From positions 3,479-41,290 of the forward strand of contig CAJOEM010000014.1 in the NCBI GenBank assembly GCA_905233725.1: a DNA stretch of 37,812 bases. Reading direction: 5' to 3'. The stretch is from an uncultured Synergistales bacterium (lineage in GTDB: Bacteria > Synergistota > Synergistia > Synergistales > Aminobacteriaceae). The translations under genes and the position numbers were made by a program. How positions within the stretch are numbered: the first letter of the stretch is position 1; each line of letters opens with the position of its first letter. The notes under the pieces were generated by a model. That model searched no databases. It was not told the origin of the DNA and was given only the letters and a program-made list of their open reading frames with translations. Positions 1-8,854 of the stretch are shown here, in pieces.

Positions 1-3000
1 GTAAATCTGCGTTCGAGAAATCCCAGGTCAAGCTTCGTCCGTTGAAAACATCTTCGAGATCGTAGCCCTCAGCAGCCGTGAAATAATTCCTGACGTTTTC
101 GTCACTATTATCATCGCGGAAAATTACCGGACAATATGCCCAAGATTCATCGAGCAAGCTGAATGTCACAGCTTCGTTTGATTCAACGAGTGTGCGCCCG
201 TCGAAGTTGTCGTAATAATACGCCCCAGAACCTGCTCCAACTGTGAAAGCATCGTCGATTCGTTCAGTGAAACTTGCGTCGGATTTGTCACGAATTGCAA
301 CTGTTATGTCGCGTGATTTTTTCCGGCTGAGCTGAGCGTGCAGTTTGTTGAAGAATTCGCCTTGAGATTTTCGCTGAGCTTTCGTGAGTTTGCGTGAGGA
401 TTTCTTGGCTGAATCTCTTGCAACTGAAGTGTCGTTCTCGTAATAATCTTCGTTGTAGTCCTTGACCAACAGGAAATTCGCGCCTAAGTTGTATTCTGAC
501 TCGTTGTAAGTTGCTTTGCCGTTTTTGAAGTACGAGTCAATCAGTGAATATGATTTCAAATACACGCTCGACGGAGGAATGACTGAGATTGTAACTTCGC
601 GAGAGCTGCTGCCGTAATTGTTCGAGGCTGTGACTGTGAACGTATATTTGCCGGGTTCCGTGGGTCTGCCGTTGATTGCGCCGTATTCGTTGATTGATAA
701 CCCGGGCGGAACATTGCCGGACAAGCTCCAAGTCGTCGTGACAAAATCCGGAAGCCATTCGTAATTCACGTTCCACCAGTAATCCTCGCCGAGATGCGCG
801 TTGCCGAAATACTGGTCTTCAAAAATGAACGGTACTGGATTTTGGAAATTCCACTGGTAATCGTCGGAGTAATCGTCGCCGGTGTTACGACAGAAATACA
901 CACGAACTACTCTGATTCTGTCGGCTTTGATTGGTTGATTGATGTAGACAGTTTTCTCAGCTATTTCGTTCGCGCTAAAGTGCAAATTATCAGTTGGCCA
1001 GTAATCGTTATTTTCGTCATCGTTGTCCCAAGTCCAATCGAAATAAATGTCAACGTATGATTCGTTCCCAAGCTTTACGGGTGTGTTCGGGTTGGATTTG
1101 TTCACGAATCTGAGCTTGAAACCCGTAACGTAATCGCCGTCTTTAATGTACTCGACGTAGGGAATCGGTTTCTTGAGTTCTGCGTCAAACGTGAGAGTAT
1201 TCTTGAACTGTTTTGAGCCGTCTTGCAAATTCGAATCCGAGAAATTCCAAGAGATTTTTCGTGACGAGAAATCCTTGAATGAATCTCGCACAAACGCAAT
1301 GAACTGGAAATAGTAATCACTGTAGAAAGTTGCCGGATTGTAAAAGCTGCCGAAATCCGCGAGTTCGAAAGTTTTCTGCTCATTTTTGCTGACGGTGTAA
1401 GTTTCGTTATCGTCGTGATAGCTGTAGGTTTTTGAAGTTTTCGGAATCGTCAAAGTTCCAGCACGTCTGAGCCATTGAGCCTTGTCTTTTGCCGGAGCGG
1501 ATTTTGTTTTCGTGACTTGCGTTTGGCTTTGAGACTTGGATTTTTTCCGCGAGTTTAGCTTCCTGAGAAAATCGATTCGCTGCTTGAAACTGAGCCTCTG
1601 CAACGGAGAAATTTTCGTTGATGTTGATGTTGAAGAAGCCTTGTCGAGTTTTGATGCGTTGTCGTTTTCGGAGTAATCTTTGAACAGCGAAATATTCAGA
1701 TCACCAACCCAAATATTCGCTAAATCGGATTTGCCATTGATTAACAATCCGTGAGTGTTGGACAGAATCGCCGGAGAAACTCCAGTCGGCTCTGGAACTG
1801 TGAGAGTAAATTCGCGTGTGTCGCTGTCGAGTGAATTTGTGATTGTTACTGTGAATGTGAAAGTTCCGAGTTCTTGAGCTTCACCGAAAATGCGTCCGTT
1901 GTCAAATACCAAACCTTCGGGCAAATTTCCGTTGAAACTCCATTCCAGATTCGTGCCTTCACATTCGAGCCACATATCGTACCATTCACCGGCGTGAGCG
2001 TCCCATGGCTGGAAATCTTCGTTGAAGTGTGGTTCGACTTCAAAATTACGGTTGGGAATATACCAGTGAGGATTCATATTGTGTCCGGTGTCGGTGTAAT
2101 ATTGGAACATTGCTACTTGGACAGCTTGTAAATCTCTCAAATCTACGGGGTTGTCGAATTGAATCGTGCTTTCGATTGCGTCGTTGTTAAATTCGAAATG
2201 TTTGGAAATAGTATCGTAAGTGTTTTTATCGCGATCATAAACTTCAGTTCTAACTTCGAAGTTGGTTCCGTCGATATTGTCCGGGAAATTCGCGCTGATC
2301 GGTGTGTCAGGATCATCACGTTTAGCGATATGCCAGTCTAATCCGGAAATTTTGCCGTCGCTGTCGAATATTAACGTAACTTTCGGAACGTAATTTTGCT
2401 CGTAAGGGTAAATTTCTCCGAGTGTAGTTTCGCCGCTGAAATTCTCAAGAACGCCGGGAAGTTGCCAAGATATTTTCTTATCCTTGAGTGCTTCGTAAGC
2501 GTCAGACGTAAGCCCTATCCCGTTGGTATCGTCCTCAGCCAGGAAATATCTCGAATACTCATTACTCCAGCCAAGATCGAAATGTTTCTCTGCACCTGCA
2601 GGAACTTCAGGATTATCGCCGTTTGTCATGTAATGATACGCTTGATCGGCTGCTTCGATTGTGAAAGCTCCGGGGATTCTGTAGTAATCGATCCCATCAT
2701 TTGCGCGGTCTCTTGGGATTGAGTTTCGGAATCTGGATTTGTATTTTCTGAGCGGACTTGCGGAATAATCTACGCCACCGTTGTATTCTGATAGGAAAGC
2801 TATCGAGAGACCCGGTGCTTCGTAATTGTCGAGATTGTACACAAGTTCTCCGTCCTCGAAATAAGCTAAATCGTCAAAATTGCAATCTACCCAGAATGTC
2901 AGATTTGCGGATTCGTCGGGGCTGAAATAGCGCACAAGAACGCCCAAGTCCTGAGTAAATTCTTCTCCGGTTTGGCGATCAGTTGCGTAGATTGTGATCG

Positions 3001-3289
3001 TTGCTGTGTCGCCATCGTTGAATCCGTACAATGCGCCCTCAATATGGAGATTCGATTCGTCGCTGAATTCCTCGTTGACGGAAAGCATCGGTGGAAGTGC
3101 GAGCGTGAATTTCTCGAATTTGTAGCGTGATGAATCGAGAAGATTCAGATCCCAAACGTTCCATTGACCGATTATCGCATCGTGAAGCTCTGGATTTACG
3201 AGAGTTGCTTCTGTTGCGAATGCCTGCGAACATATCAGACAGAAAATTGCGGTGAAAATTGCTGCGAAAATTCTGATCTTACTGTTCAT
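1..3289 (-). CDS. Large secreted modular protein with putative Ig (He_PIG) domains; 3' end outside the window
   Basis: An uninterrupted minus-strand frame runs from an ATG at 3289 to the left edge (about 1096 codons, C-terminus missing). AGGAGG lies 7 bases upstream (3297-3302). The first ~25 residues form a signal peptide (MNSKIRIFAAIFTAIFCLIC, then SQAFA). Two He_PIG-type putative Ig domains are visible near residues 444-498 (NLEWSFNGNLPEGL to TREFTLTV) and 849-900 (TTTWSLSGNVPPGL to REVTISV). Each is followed by a Lys/Ser-rich linker and a further beta-rich block. Equivalent blocks recur every ~405-410 residues (ISWQL, ISWNF, LTWDF), so the protein is built of tandem modules. Composition is rich in Asp, Asn, Tyr and Trp, as in exported surface proteins. 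Function is unknown; adhesion or cell-surface structure is an inference from domain type. The absent C-terminus would show whether it carries a Synergist-CTERM or other anchor. Confidence 0.85.
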   Translation of the reverse strand, partial: MNSKIRIFAAIFTAIFCLICSQAFATEATLVNPELHDAIIGQWNVWDLNLLDSSRYKFEKFTLALPPMLSVNEEFSDESNLHIEGALYGFNDGDTATITIYATDRQTGEEFTQDLGVLVRYFSPDESANLTFWVDCNFDDLAYFEDGELVYNLDNYEAPGLSIAFLSEYNGGVDYSASPLRKYKSRFRNSIPRDRANDGIDYYRIPGAFTIEAADQAYHYMTNGDNPEVPAGAEKHFDLGWSNEYSRYFLAEDDTNGIGLTSDAYEALKDKKISWQLPGVLENFSGETTLGEIYPYEQNYVPKVTLIFDSDGKISGLDWHIAKRDDPDTPISANFPDNIDGTNFEVRTEVYDRDKNTYDTISKHFEFNNDAIESTIQFDNPVDLRDLQAVQVAMFQYYTDTGHNMNPHWYIPNRNFEVEPHFNEDFQPWDAHAGEWYDMWLECEGTNLEWSFNGNLPEGLVFDNGRIFGEAQELGTFTFTVTITNSLDSDTREFTLTVPEPTGVSPAILSNTHGLLINGKSDLANIWVGDLNISLFKDYSENDNASKLDKASSTSTSTKISPLQRLSFKQRIDFLRKLNSRKKSKSQSQTQVTKTKSAPAKDKAQWLRRAGTLTIPKTSKTYSYHDDNETYTVSKNEQKTFELADFGSFYNPATFYSDYYFQFIAFVRDSFKDFSSRKISWNFSDSNLQDGSKQFKNTLTFDAELKKPIPYVEYIKDGDYVTGFKLRFVNKSNPNTPVKLGNESYVDIYFDWTWDNDDENNDYWPTDNLHFSANEIAEKTVYINQPIKADRIRVVRVYFCRNTGDDYSDDYQWNFQNPVPFIFEDQYFGNAHLGEDYWWNVNYEWLPDFVTTTWSLSGNVPPGLSINEYGAINGRPTEPGKYTFTVTASNNYGSSSREVTISVIPPSSVYLKSYSLIDSYFKNGKATYNESEYNLGANFLLVKDYNEDYYENDTSVARDSAKKSSRKLTKAQRKSQGEFFNKLHAQLSRKKSRDITVAIRDKSDASFTERIDDAFTVGAGSGAYYYDNFDGRTLVESNEAVTFSLLDESWAYCPVIFRDDNSDENVRNYFTAAEGYDLEDVFNGRSLTWDFSNADL

Positions 3290-3404
3290 GTAAAAGCCTC
3301 CTTTTGAAATGAAAATATTTGCGTGAAGTTGCGTGGATTTTCAAAAATTATATCAAACCAAAAATAATTTTGCGTTGCGAAAATACCCTGAAATTTTCTA
3401 CGTT

Positions 3405-3480
3405 ACGTTATAATAGGTTTAACAAAATGTTTTCGTAGTTTGCGTCAAACAAATCTGTAAATCTTATAATCTGAGGGGAG
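3405..3480 (+). promoter_or_regulatory. Candidate promoter region of the rnf operon
   Basis: Two perfect TATAAT hexamers occur in the 205-base gap between the divergent genes, at 3409-3414 and 3465-3470. Neither has a good TTGACA-like element 16-18 bases upstream, so the start point cannot be decided by reading. A GAGGGGAG stretch at 3473-3480 resembles a Shine-Dalgarno but sits about 14 bases from the rnfC ATG, which is long. The rest of the gap shows nothing else recognisable. Confidence 0.35.
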
Positions 3481-3494
3481 TGTAAGAATTAATA

Positions 3495-4895
3495 ATGAAC
3501 CTTCCAACGTTTTTAGGTGGAGTACATCCGCCAGAAGGAAAGGCTCTGACGGAGAATAAGCCAATCGAAAATCTTTTCCCAAATGAGCCGGAAGAATTTA
3601 TTTACCCGCTTTCTCAACATCTCGGTGCGCCGTGTGCTGCGATCGTGAAGAAAGGCGATCGTGTTCTAGTCGGTCAGAAAATCGCTGACTCAGAAGCGTT
3701 TGTCTCAGCTCCGATTTTCTCGGGAGTTTCGGGAGTTGTGAAAGAAATTGCGCCACGAATGACGATCCCCGGAAGTCTTGACCCGTGCATTGTGATCGAG
3801 AATGATGGCAAGTACGAGAAAGCTCCGTCGTTATTCGAAGAACTGGGACGAAATCCAAGCCCCGATCAGTACGTGAAATTTGTCAGAGCTGCAGGCATTG
3901 TCGGAATGGGTGGAGCAACTTTCCCAACACATGTGAAGTTATCGCCGCCGAAAGATCGCGCTATCAAGTGGATAATTATCAACGGTGCTGAGTGTGAGCC
4001 GTTCCTGAATTGTGATAATCGCCTCATGATCGAAGAACCCGACGAAATTCTAAAGGGTCTGGAATACGTTCTGCAAATTTTCCCGCAAGCTCAGGGTGTA
4101 ATCGCGCTCGAGAATAACAAGCCTGAAGCTATCAAGATATTAACCGAACGAAACGCAAATTCCAGAATCAAGATCATGCCGCACAAAGTCAAATATCCGC
4201 AAGGTGCTGAGAAAATGCTGATTTGGTCTGTGACTGGTCAGGAGATTCCGCAAGTTCCAGCTTTACCTGCAGATGTTGGCTGCATAATTTTCAACACGCG
4301 AACGATTTGGCAGATTTATCAGGCGATTGCTCATGGCTCACCAGTGACTGAGCGAATAATTACTGTTAGTGGCGACGCTGTGAATAATCCGAAGAATTTG
4401 CGCGTACCGTTGGGAATTTCGGTGAAAGATTTGATCGTCGAGTGCGATGGATTTATCGAAGACCCCGTGAAAGTTATTGCTGGCGGCCCGATGATGGGAC
4501 TTGCGATGCGTTCGCTTGATGTTCCGGTTGTGAAAGGAACGTCCGGAATTTTGGCGCTGAGTAAGAAGCTTGCATATTTATCAGAAGAAAGTGCGTGCAT
4601 TCGTTGCGGAAAATGTATCGAAGCATGCCCGATTCACTTGGAGCCTACGAAGCTGGATCATCTTGTGAGATTGCGTGATTATGAATCTTTCGAGGCTCAC
4701 GGCGGAATGAACTGTATCGAGTGCGGCAGTTGTGCGTATTCGTGTCCAGCGTCGCGGCATTTGACACAGAGTTACAAGGCAGGAAAGGCTGCGATTAATG
4801 CGAAGAGGCAACAAGCTGCTAAGGCTGCGAAAGAAGCTGCTGCAAAACTTGAGGCTGAGAAAAAAGTTGAGCAAAAAGTTGAGGTGAAAAATTAA
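3495..4895 (+). CDS. rnfC: Rnf complex subunit RnfC (ferredoxin:NAD+ oxidoreductase, NADH-site subunit)
   Basis: RnfC is the peripheral cytoplasmic subunit that carries the FMN/NAD(H) site and two [4Fe-4S] clusters of the Rnf ion pump. The 466-residue protein has the family opening (FLGGVHPPEGKALT), a Gly-rich nucleotide-binding stretch (AGIVGMGGATFPTHVKL) and two ferredoxin motifs: C368-C371-C374-C378 (CIRCGKCIEACP) and C407-C410-C413-C417 (CIECGSCAYSCP). The last ~35 residues are an Ala/Lys/Glu tail, probably helical and not part of the conserved core. It is the first gene of rnfCDGEAB, the order seen in clostridia and acetogens, with rnfD starting 2 bases after its stop. Confidence 0.97.
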   Translation: MNLPTFLGGVHPPEGKALTENKPIENLFPNEPEEFIYPLSQHLGAPCAAIVKKGDRVLVGQKIADSEAFVSAPIFSGVSGVVKEIAPRMTIPGSLDPCIVIENDGKYEKAPSLFEELGRNPSPDQYVKFVRAAGIVGMGGATFPTHVKLSPPKDRAIKWIIINGAECEPFLNCDNRLMIEEPDEILKGLEYVLQIFPQAQGVIALENNKPEAIKILTERNANSRIKIMPHKVKYPQGAEKMLIWSVTGQEIPQVPALPADVGCIIFNTRTIWQIYQAIAHGSPVTERIITVSGDAVNNPKNLRVPLGISVKDLIVECDGFIEDPVKVIAGGPMMGLAMRSLDVPVVKGTSGILALSKKLAYLSEESACIRCGKCIEACPIHLEPTKLDHLVRLRDYESFEAHGGMNCIECGSCAYSCPASRHLTQSYKAGKAAINAKRQQAAKAAKEAAAKLEAEKKVEQKVEVKN

Positions 4896-4897
4896 TC

Positions 4898-5851
4898 ATG
4901 ACGAAATTAACTGTTTCGACATCTCCGCACATTCACTCGGATTTTACGACGCGCAAGATTATGTCAATGGTGATAGCTGCTCTTGCACCGGCTGGAATCG
5001 TTGGGATATATTTTCTGGGGATTCGTGCGTTACTTGTGATAATTGCGTGTATAGCTGCGAGTGTTTTGAGCGAATATCTCTGGCAGAAAATCATGAAGCA
5101 AAAATCTACGGTTGGGGATTTATCGGCTGTATTGACGGGCTTGTTGATTGCGTATAATTTGCCCCCGACGATCCCGTTACACATGGCGATTTGTGGCTGT
5201 GTTTTTGCGATTATCGTCGTGAAACAATTTTACGGCGGAATTGGCTGTAATATCGTAAATCCTGCGTTAGCTGCACGAGCGATGATGCTGATCTCGTGGC
5301 CCGTAGCTATGACGACCTGGACGCTGAACGGAATTTCTGGAGCGACACCGTTATCCGGAATGAAAGCTGGAATGATTTCTGACATGCCGTCATGTTGGAA
5401 TTTGCTCGTGGGCAATATGGGCGGCTGTATCGGCGAAACTTGCGGAGTGTTGCTAATTCTCGGAGGCGCGTATTTAGTCTGGGAAAATGTTATCTCGTGG
5501 CGCATTCCTGTTGTGTATATTTTTACGGCTGCGATTCTGTCTGGGATTTTCAATCATGGCGGCGATGCTCATTTCATGTACGAAATTTTCACGGGCGGAT
5601 TATTGCTCGGAGCGATTTACATGGCAACGGATTACACAACTTCACCGATGACTGCGAAAGGACAGTATATTTACGCGTTCGGCTGCGGATTGTTGACGGC
5701 GTTGATCAGAACATGGGGAGGCTATCCTGAGGGAGTGTCGTTCTCGATTTTGATCATGAATGTTGCAGTGCCGCTGATTGATAAATACACAGAGCCGAGA
5801 ATTTTGGGCGCACCGAAGAGCAATTTCTTCAAGAGAATGGGGGCGAAGTAA
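4898..5851 (+). CDS. rnfD: Rnf complex subunit RnfD (membrane, covalent FMN)
   Basis: RnfD is a polytopic inner-membrane subunit homologous to NqrB that carries covalently bound FMN and contributes to ion translocation. The 317-residue sequence is strongly hydrophobic with about eight to ten membrane segments. The flavinylation motif SGATPLS is present, with Thr150 the expected attachment residue. Other family hallmarks are YNLPPTIPLHMA and GGIGCNIVNPALAARAMM. It lies 2 bases after rnfC and its stop abuts the rnfG start, so translation is probably coupled. Confidence 0.97.
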   Translation: MTKLTVSTSPHIHSDFTTRKIMSMVIAALAPAGIVGIYFLGIRALLVIIACIAASVLSEYLWQKIMKQKSTVGDLSAVLTGLLIAYNLPPTIPLHMAICGCVFAIIVVKQFYGGIGCNIVNPALAARAMMLISWPVAMTTWTLNGISGATPLSGMKAGMISDMPSCWNLLVGNMGGCIGETCGVLLILGGAYLVWENVISWRIPVVYIFTAAILSGIFNHGGDAHFMYEIFTGGLLLGAIYMATDYTTSPMTAKGQYIYAFGCGLLTALIRTWGGYPEGVSFSILIMNVAVPLIDKYTEPRILGAPKSNFFKRMGAK

Positions 5852-6592
5852 ATGTCGAAGAATAACAAGAAGCGTAAATCTCAAGCGAAAACAGCTCCGG
5901 TTCAGGCGCAGAATCCAAAACCCGAGGTCAAGCAGGAAGTCAAGCAAGTTGTAAGCAAACGCGAAGTCAAGAAACCCGAAGTCAAAGAAGCGAAACAGGT
6001 TGCGAAAGTCAAGGCGCAAAATTCAGAATTTCAGGCTGAGTTCAAGAAAAAGGCTTTGCGATTAGGTGGGACTTTGTTTGCTGTGACGGCTGTGACGGGA
6101 TTTATTCTCGGGATCGTTCACTGGGTAACGGATATTGCAATTAAAGAAGCTGAACGCGCTGCACGTAATGTCGCGTTTCAAAACGTAATGCCAGCTGCGA
6201 AAAATTTCGAGGACGTTGAAGTTGTCGCAGATGATTTTGTCGCTGGAGTTCAGAAAGCTACGGATGAAGCCGGGATCGTTGGCTATTGTCTGACGGTAAA
6301 TTCGAAGGGTTACGGCGGAAACGTGAATTTCATCGTCGGGATCACGAAAGACGGAACTATCAAAGCGATAAATATCATGAATCACTCAGAAACTCCAGGA
6401 CTTGGCGCGAGATCTACAGAGCCGGAATTTTACGAGCAGTTCAACGACAAGAAAGCCCCGTTGAAAGTTGTGAAAGGTTCGTCGAATGGAGACAGTGAAA
6501 TTTCCGCAATTTCCGGAGCAACGATAACGTCGAATGCTGTGACGAATGGTGTTAATGCAGCGTTTGAGTATTGGCAGAAGAATTTGAAGTAA
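5852..6592 (+). CDS. rnfG: Rnf complex subunit RnfG (covalent FMN) with a Lys-rich N-terminal extension
   Basis: RnfG is a single-span membrane protein with an extracytoplasmic FMN-binding domain homologous to NqrC. One membrane segment is at about residues 73-97. The FMN domain follows, with SGATITS at 221-227; Thr224 should carry the flavin. Conserved surroundings are GITKDGTIKAINIMNHSETPG and LGARSTEPEF. The unusual part is a charged, low-complexity N-terminus of about 70 residues (repeated EVKQ/EVKK-like units rich in Lys, Gln and Val), which should stay in the cytoplasm. It begins directly at the rnfD stop. ATG 5852 is used because the frame is continuous and no better ribosome site exists inside. 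Confidence 0.95.
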   Translation: MSKNNKKRKSQAKTAPVQAQNPKPEVKQEVKQVVSKREVKKPEVKEAKQVAKVKAQNSEFQAEFKKKALRLGGTLFAVTAVTGFILGIVHWVTDIAIKEAERAARNVAFQNVMPAAKNFEDVEVVADDFVAGVQKATDEAGIVGYCLTVNSKGYGGNVNFIVGITKDGTIKAINIMNHSETPGLGARSTEPEFYEQFNDKKAPLKVVKGSSNGDSEISAISGATITSNAVTNGVNAAFEYWQKNLK

Positions 6593-6635
6593 TTTGTGCA
6601 AATTTTTGCGAATTTGTTAAGGAGGCTGATTAGAA

Positions 6636-7343
6636 TTGGCTAGTAATTTGAAGGTCTTGACGAACGGAATATTATCTGAGAATCCGACGTTTGTTCAGTG
6701 CATTGGATTATGTCCGACGCTTGCGGTCACGACGAGTGTGGAGAATGGCTTCGGAATGGGACTTGCCGCGACGTTTGTATTGATTGCGTCAAATGCTGTT
6801 ATATCGCTTTTGAGAAAAATTGTTCCTGATGAAGTTCGTATCCCGATTTTCATCGTAGTAATTGCAGGCTTCGTCACGATGATTGAATTCTTGATGAAGG
6901 CGTTTGCTCCGGACTTGAATAAATCGCTGGGAATTTTCATACCGTTGATAGTTGTTAATTGCATAATTCTTGCCAGAGCTGAGGCGTTTGCTTCGAAGAA
7001 TGGCGTTATTGCGTCGATATTTGACGGCATCGGAATGGGAATTGGCTTTACGTGTGCGTTAGTATTCCTGGGATCGATTCGCGAAATTTTCGGCAGTGGC
7101 ACTTGGCTTGGAAATCCTGTTGCGAGTTTTGAGCCTGCTATGTTAATCGTGTTAGCTCCGGGCGGCTTCATCGTGCTTGGCTGCTGCATGGGAGCGTTTC
7201 GTGCGATTCAGGCAAAGTTAGCGAGTTTTCACGGTGTTGCGAAACCTGCTGCTGCTTCAACGGGCTGTGGCTGCTGTGCGATGGCGAAGTTCTGCAGGAA
7301 ATCCGAGTCCGAAAAATCCGAATGTGAAGGCGAGGCGAGATAA
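6636..7343 (+). CDS. rnfE: Rnf complex subunit RnfE, TTG start, Cys-rich C-terminal tail
   Basis: RnfE is a membrane subunit homologous to NqrD. With RnfA it forms the core that holds a membrane [2Fe-2S] cluster. The start is TTG at 6636, behind AAGGAGG about 11 bases upstream. Conserved features are NGILSENPTFVQCIGLCP, with cysteines 22 and 26, and IPLIVVNC with Cys109; about six membrane segments are predicted. The tail after residue ~205 is atypical: it contains a C-x-C-C-x5-C cluster (residues 211-220) plus Cys230 in a charged segment. Its stop is 2 bases before rnfA. Confidence 0.96.
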   Translation: MASNLKVLTNGILSENPTFVQCIGLCPTLAVTTSVENGFGMGLAATFVLIASNAVISLLRKIVPDEVRIPIFIVVIAGFVTMIEFLMKAFAPDLNKSLGIFIPLIVVNCIILARAEAFASKNGVIASIFDGIGMGIGFTCALVFLGSIREIFGSGTWLGNPVASFEPAMLIVLAPGGFIVLGCCMGAFRAIQAKLASFHGVAKPAAASTGCGCCAMAKFCRKSESEKSECEGEAR

Positions 7344-7345
7344 TC

Positions 7346-7927
7346 ATGACCGAATTATTCCTGTTATTCTTGAGTTCGATATTTGTGCATAATATTTTGC
7401 TTTCGAGATTCCTGGGCTGCTGTCCGTTCATGGGAGTCAGCTCTAAATTGAAGACTGCTCAAGGAATGGGAGCTGCTGTAGTTTTCGTAATTGTGTTAGC
7501 GTCGTGCATGACATGGCTAACGTATAATTTTTTGCTGGTGCCGTTGCATCTGGAATATTTATACACGATGTCGTTTATTCTTGTCATAGCTGCGTTGGTG
7601 CAATTTGTCGAACTCGCGCTGAAAAAGCTGAATCCTGTGCTTTACAAATCGCTGGGAATTTTCCTGCCGTTGATTACGACTAACTGTGCAGTATTGGGAG
7701 TTGCGGTTCTGAACATGAACGAGAATTACGGGCTTGTTGCTGCGTTGGTGAATGCGTTTGGCTCGTCGTTGGGATTTTTGCTGGCGATCTCGCTTATGGC
7801 TGGAATACGCGAACGTATTGAATCAAACGAAGGGATTCCGGAATGCTTGAAGGGATTACCGATGGCGTTGATTACAGCTGGCTTGATGTCGATTGCATTC
7901 ATGGGTTTCAACGGGATTATTAAGTAA
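7346..7927 (+). CDS. rnfA: Rnf complex subunit RnfA
   Basis: RnfA is a six-span membrane protein homologous to NqrE and RnfE. The paired RnfA/RnfE half-sites hold the intramembrane iron-sulfur cluster. The 193-residue length is normal for the family. Signatures are NILLSRFLGCCPFMGVS (Cys25-Cys26) and LPLITTNCAVLGVAV (Cys114). It sits between rnfE (2-base gap) and rnfB (16-base gap containing the rnfB ribosome site). Confidence 0.97.
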   Translation: MTELFLLFLSSIFVHNILLSRFLGCCPFMGVSSKLKTAQGMGAAVVFVIVLASCMTWLTYNFLLVPLHLEYLYTMSFILVIAALVQFVELALKKLNPVLYKSLGIFLPLITTNCAVLGVAVLNMNENYGLVAALVNAFGSSLGFLLAISLMAGIRERIESNEGIPECLKGLPMALITAGLMSIAFMGFNGIIK

Positions 7928-7943
7928 GTAGGAGGTGTCGTGA

Positions 7944-8783
7944 ATGAATATTATGGACGTAATGATAAATCCTCTGATTTTGATGGGCGTTATGGGCGGA
8001 GTGTTCGGAGTTTTGCTGGCGATTGCGTCGATAGTTTTCCGAGTTCAGCAGGACGAAAGAATAGGTCTAATCCGAGCAGCTTTACCAGGAGCGAATTGTG
8101 GTGGCTGCGGCTTCCCGGGTTGCGATGGTTACGCGTCAGGAGTTGTTAATGACGGCGTGGCTGTGAATAAATGCTCGGTTGGCGGTGAAGTTGTCGCGAA
8201 AAAAATTGCTGCAATTATGGGCGTTGATGCCGGTGAATCTGTCCCGATGAGAGCGTTCCTGAAATGCAAAGGCACACACGAAGCTTCCCCGAGAAATCTG
8301 ATTTATGACGGAATTAACGATTGCCGTTCTGCTGCGATGATTCCTGGAGGCTCACCAAATGCGTGTCCGTTTGGCTGCATTGGTCTTGGAACTTGTGTGA
8401 GCGTTTGCAAATTCGGCGCGTTGTCTATGGGCTCGGACGGCTTGCCAAAAGTTGACGTTGATAAGTGCGTTGCGTGTGGAGCGTGTGTTGCGAATTGTCC
8501 GAAGGGAATTTTCACACTCGTACCGAAAGCTGCTGACGTAATCGTTGCGTGTAACTCTCATTGGAAGGGACCGTTAGTGCGAAAAGTTTGTTCAGCTGGC
8601 TGCATTGGCTGCGGAATTTGCGCGAAAATTTGTCCGGTTCAGGCTATTGAGATTCAGAATGATTTGGCTGTAATCGATCAGGGCAAGTGCATCAAGTGCG
8701 GAAAGTGCGCTGCGAAATGTCCGGCGAAATGTATCAAGACCGGCGAATCTGGACAAGCTCCGGAACTCGAACAAACAGCGTAA
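7944..8783 (+). CDS. rnfB: Rnf complex subunit RnfB (ferredoxin-oxidising iron-sulfur subunit)
   Basis: RnfB receives electrons from reduced ferredoxin and passes them through a chain of [4Fe-4S] clusters. The 279-residue protein has an N-terminal membrane anchor (about residues 10-33) and then the Fes-type motif CGGCGFPGCDGYA with C52, C55, C60 and C77. Further Cys motifs follow: CPFGCIGLGTCVSVC, CVACGACVANCP, CIGCGICAKICP and CIKCGKCAAKCPAKC. This matches the cluster-rich RnfB of anaerobes. AGGAGGTG precedes the ATG. It is the last gene of the operon and is followed by a terminator hairpin. Confidence 0.97.
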   Translation: MNIMDVMINPLILMGVMGGVFGVLLAIASIVFRVQQDERIGLIRAALPGANCGGCGFPGCDGYASGVVNDGVAVNKCSVGGEVVAKKIAAIMGVDAGESVPMRAFLKCKGTHEASPRNLIYDGINDCRSAAMIPGGSPNACPFGCIGLGTCVSVCKFGALSMGSDGLPKVDVDKCVACGACVANCPKGIFTLVPKAADVIVACNSHWKGPLVRKVCSAGCIGCGICAKICPVQAIEIQNDLAVIDQGKCIKCGKCAAKCPAKCIKTGESGQAPELEQTA

Positions 8784-8799
8784 AATTCAGAACCAAAAA

Positions 8800-8845
8800 G
8801 CTCCCTTGATATTCGTTTCTGCGTTACTGAGGGAGCATATTTTTC
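8800..8845 (+). terminator. Rho-independent terminator after rnfB
   Basis: The arms GCTCCCT (8800-8806) and AGGGAGC (8830-8836) are perfectly complementary around a 23-base loop, followed by ATATTTTT. It ends only about 10 bases before the ATG of the next gene, which leaves very little room for that gene's own promoter. Confidence 0.8.
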
Positions 8846-8854
8846 ACTCTTAAA

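Noticed and set aside
794-2722. Plus-strand frames of 60-108 codons across 794-2722
   Set aside because: They lie opposite the continuous minus-strand secreted protein, have no ribosome sites and show no family features.
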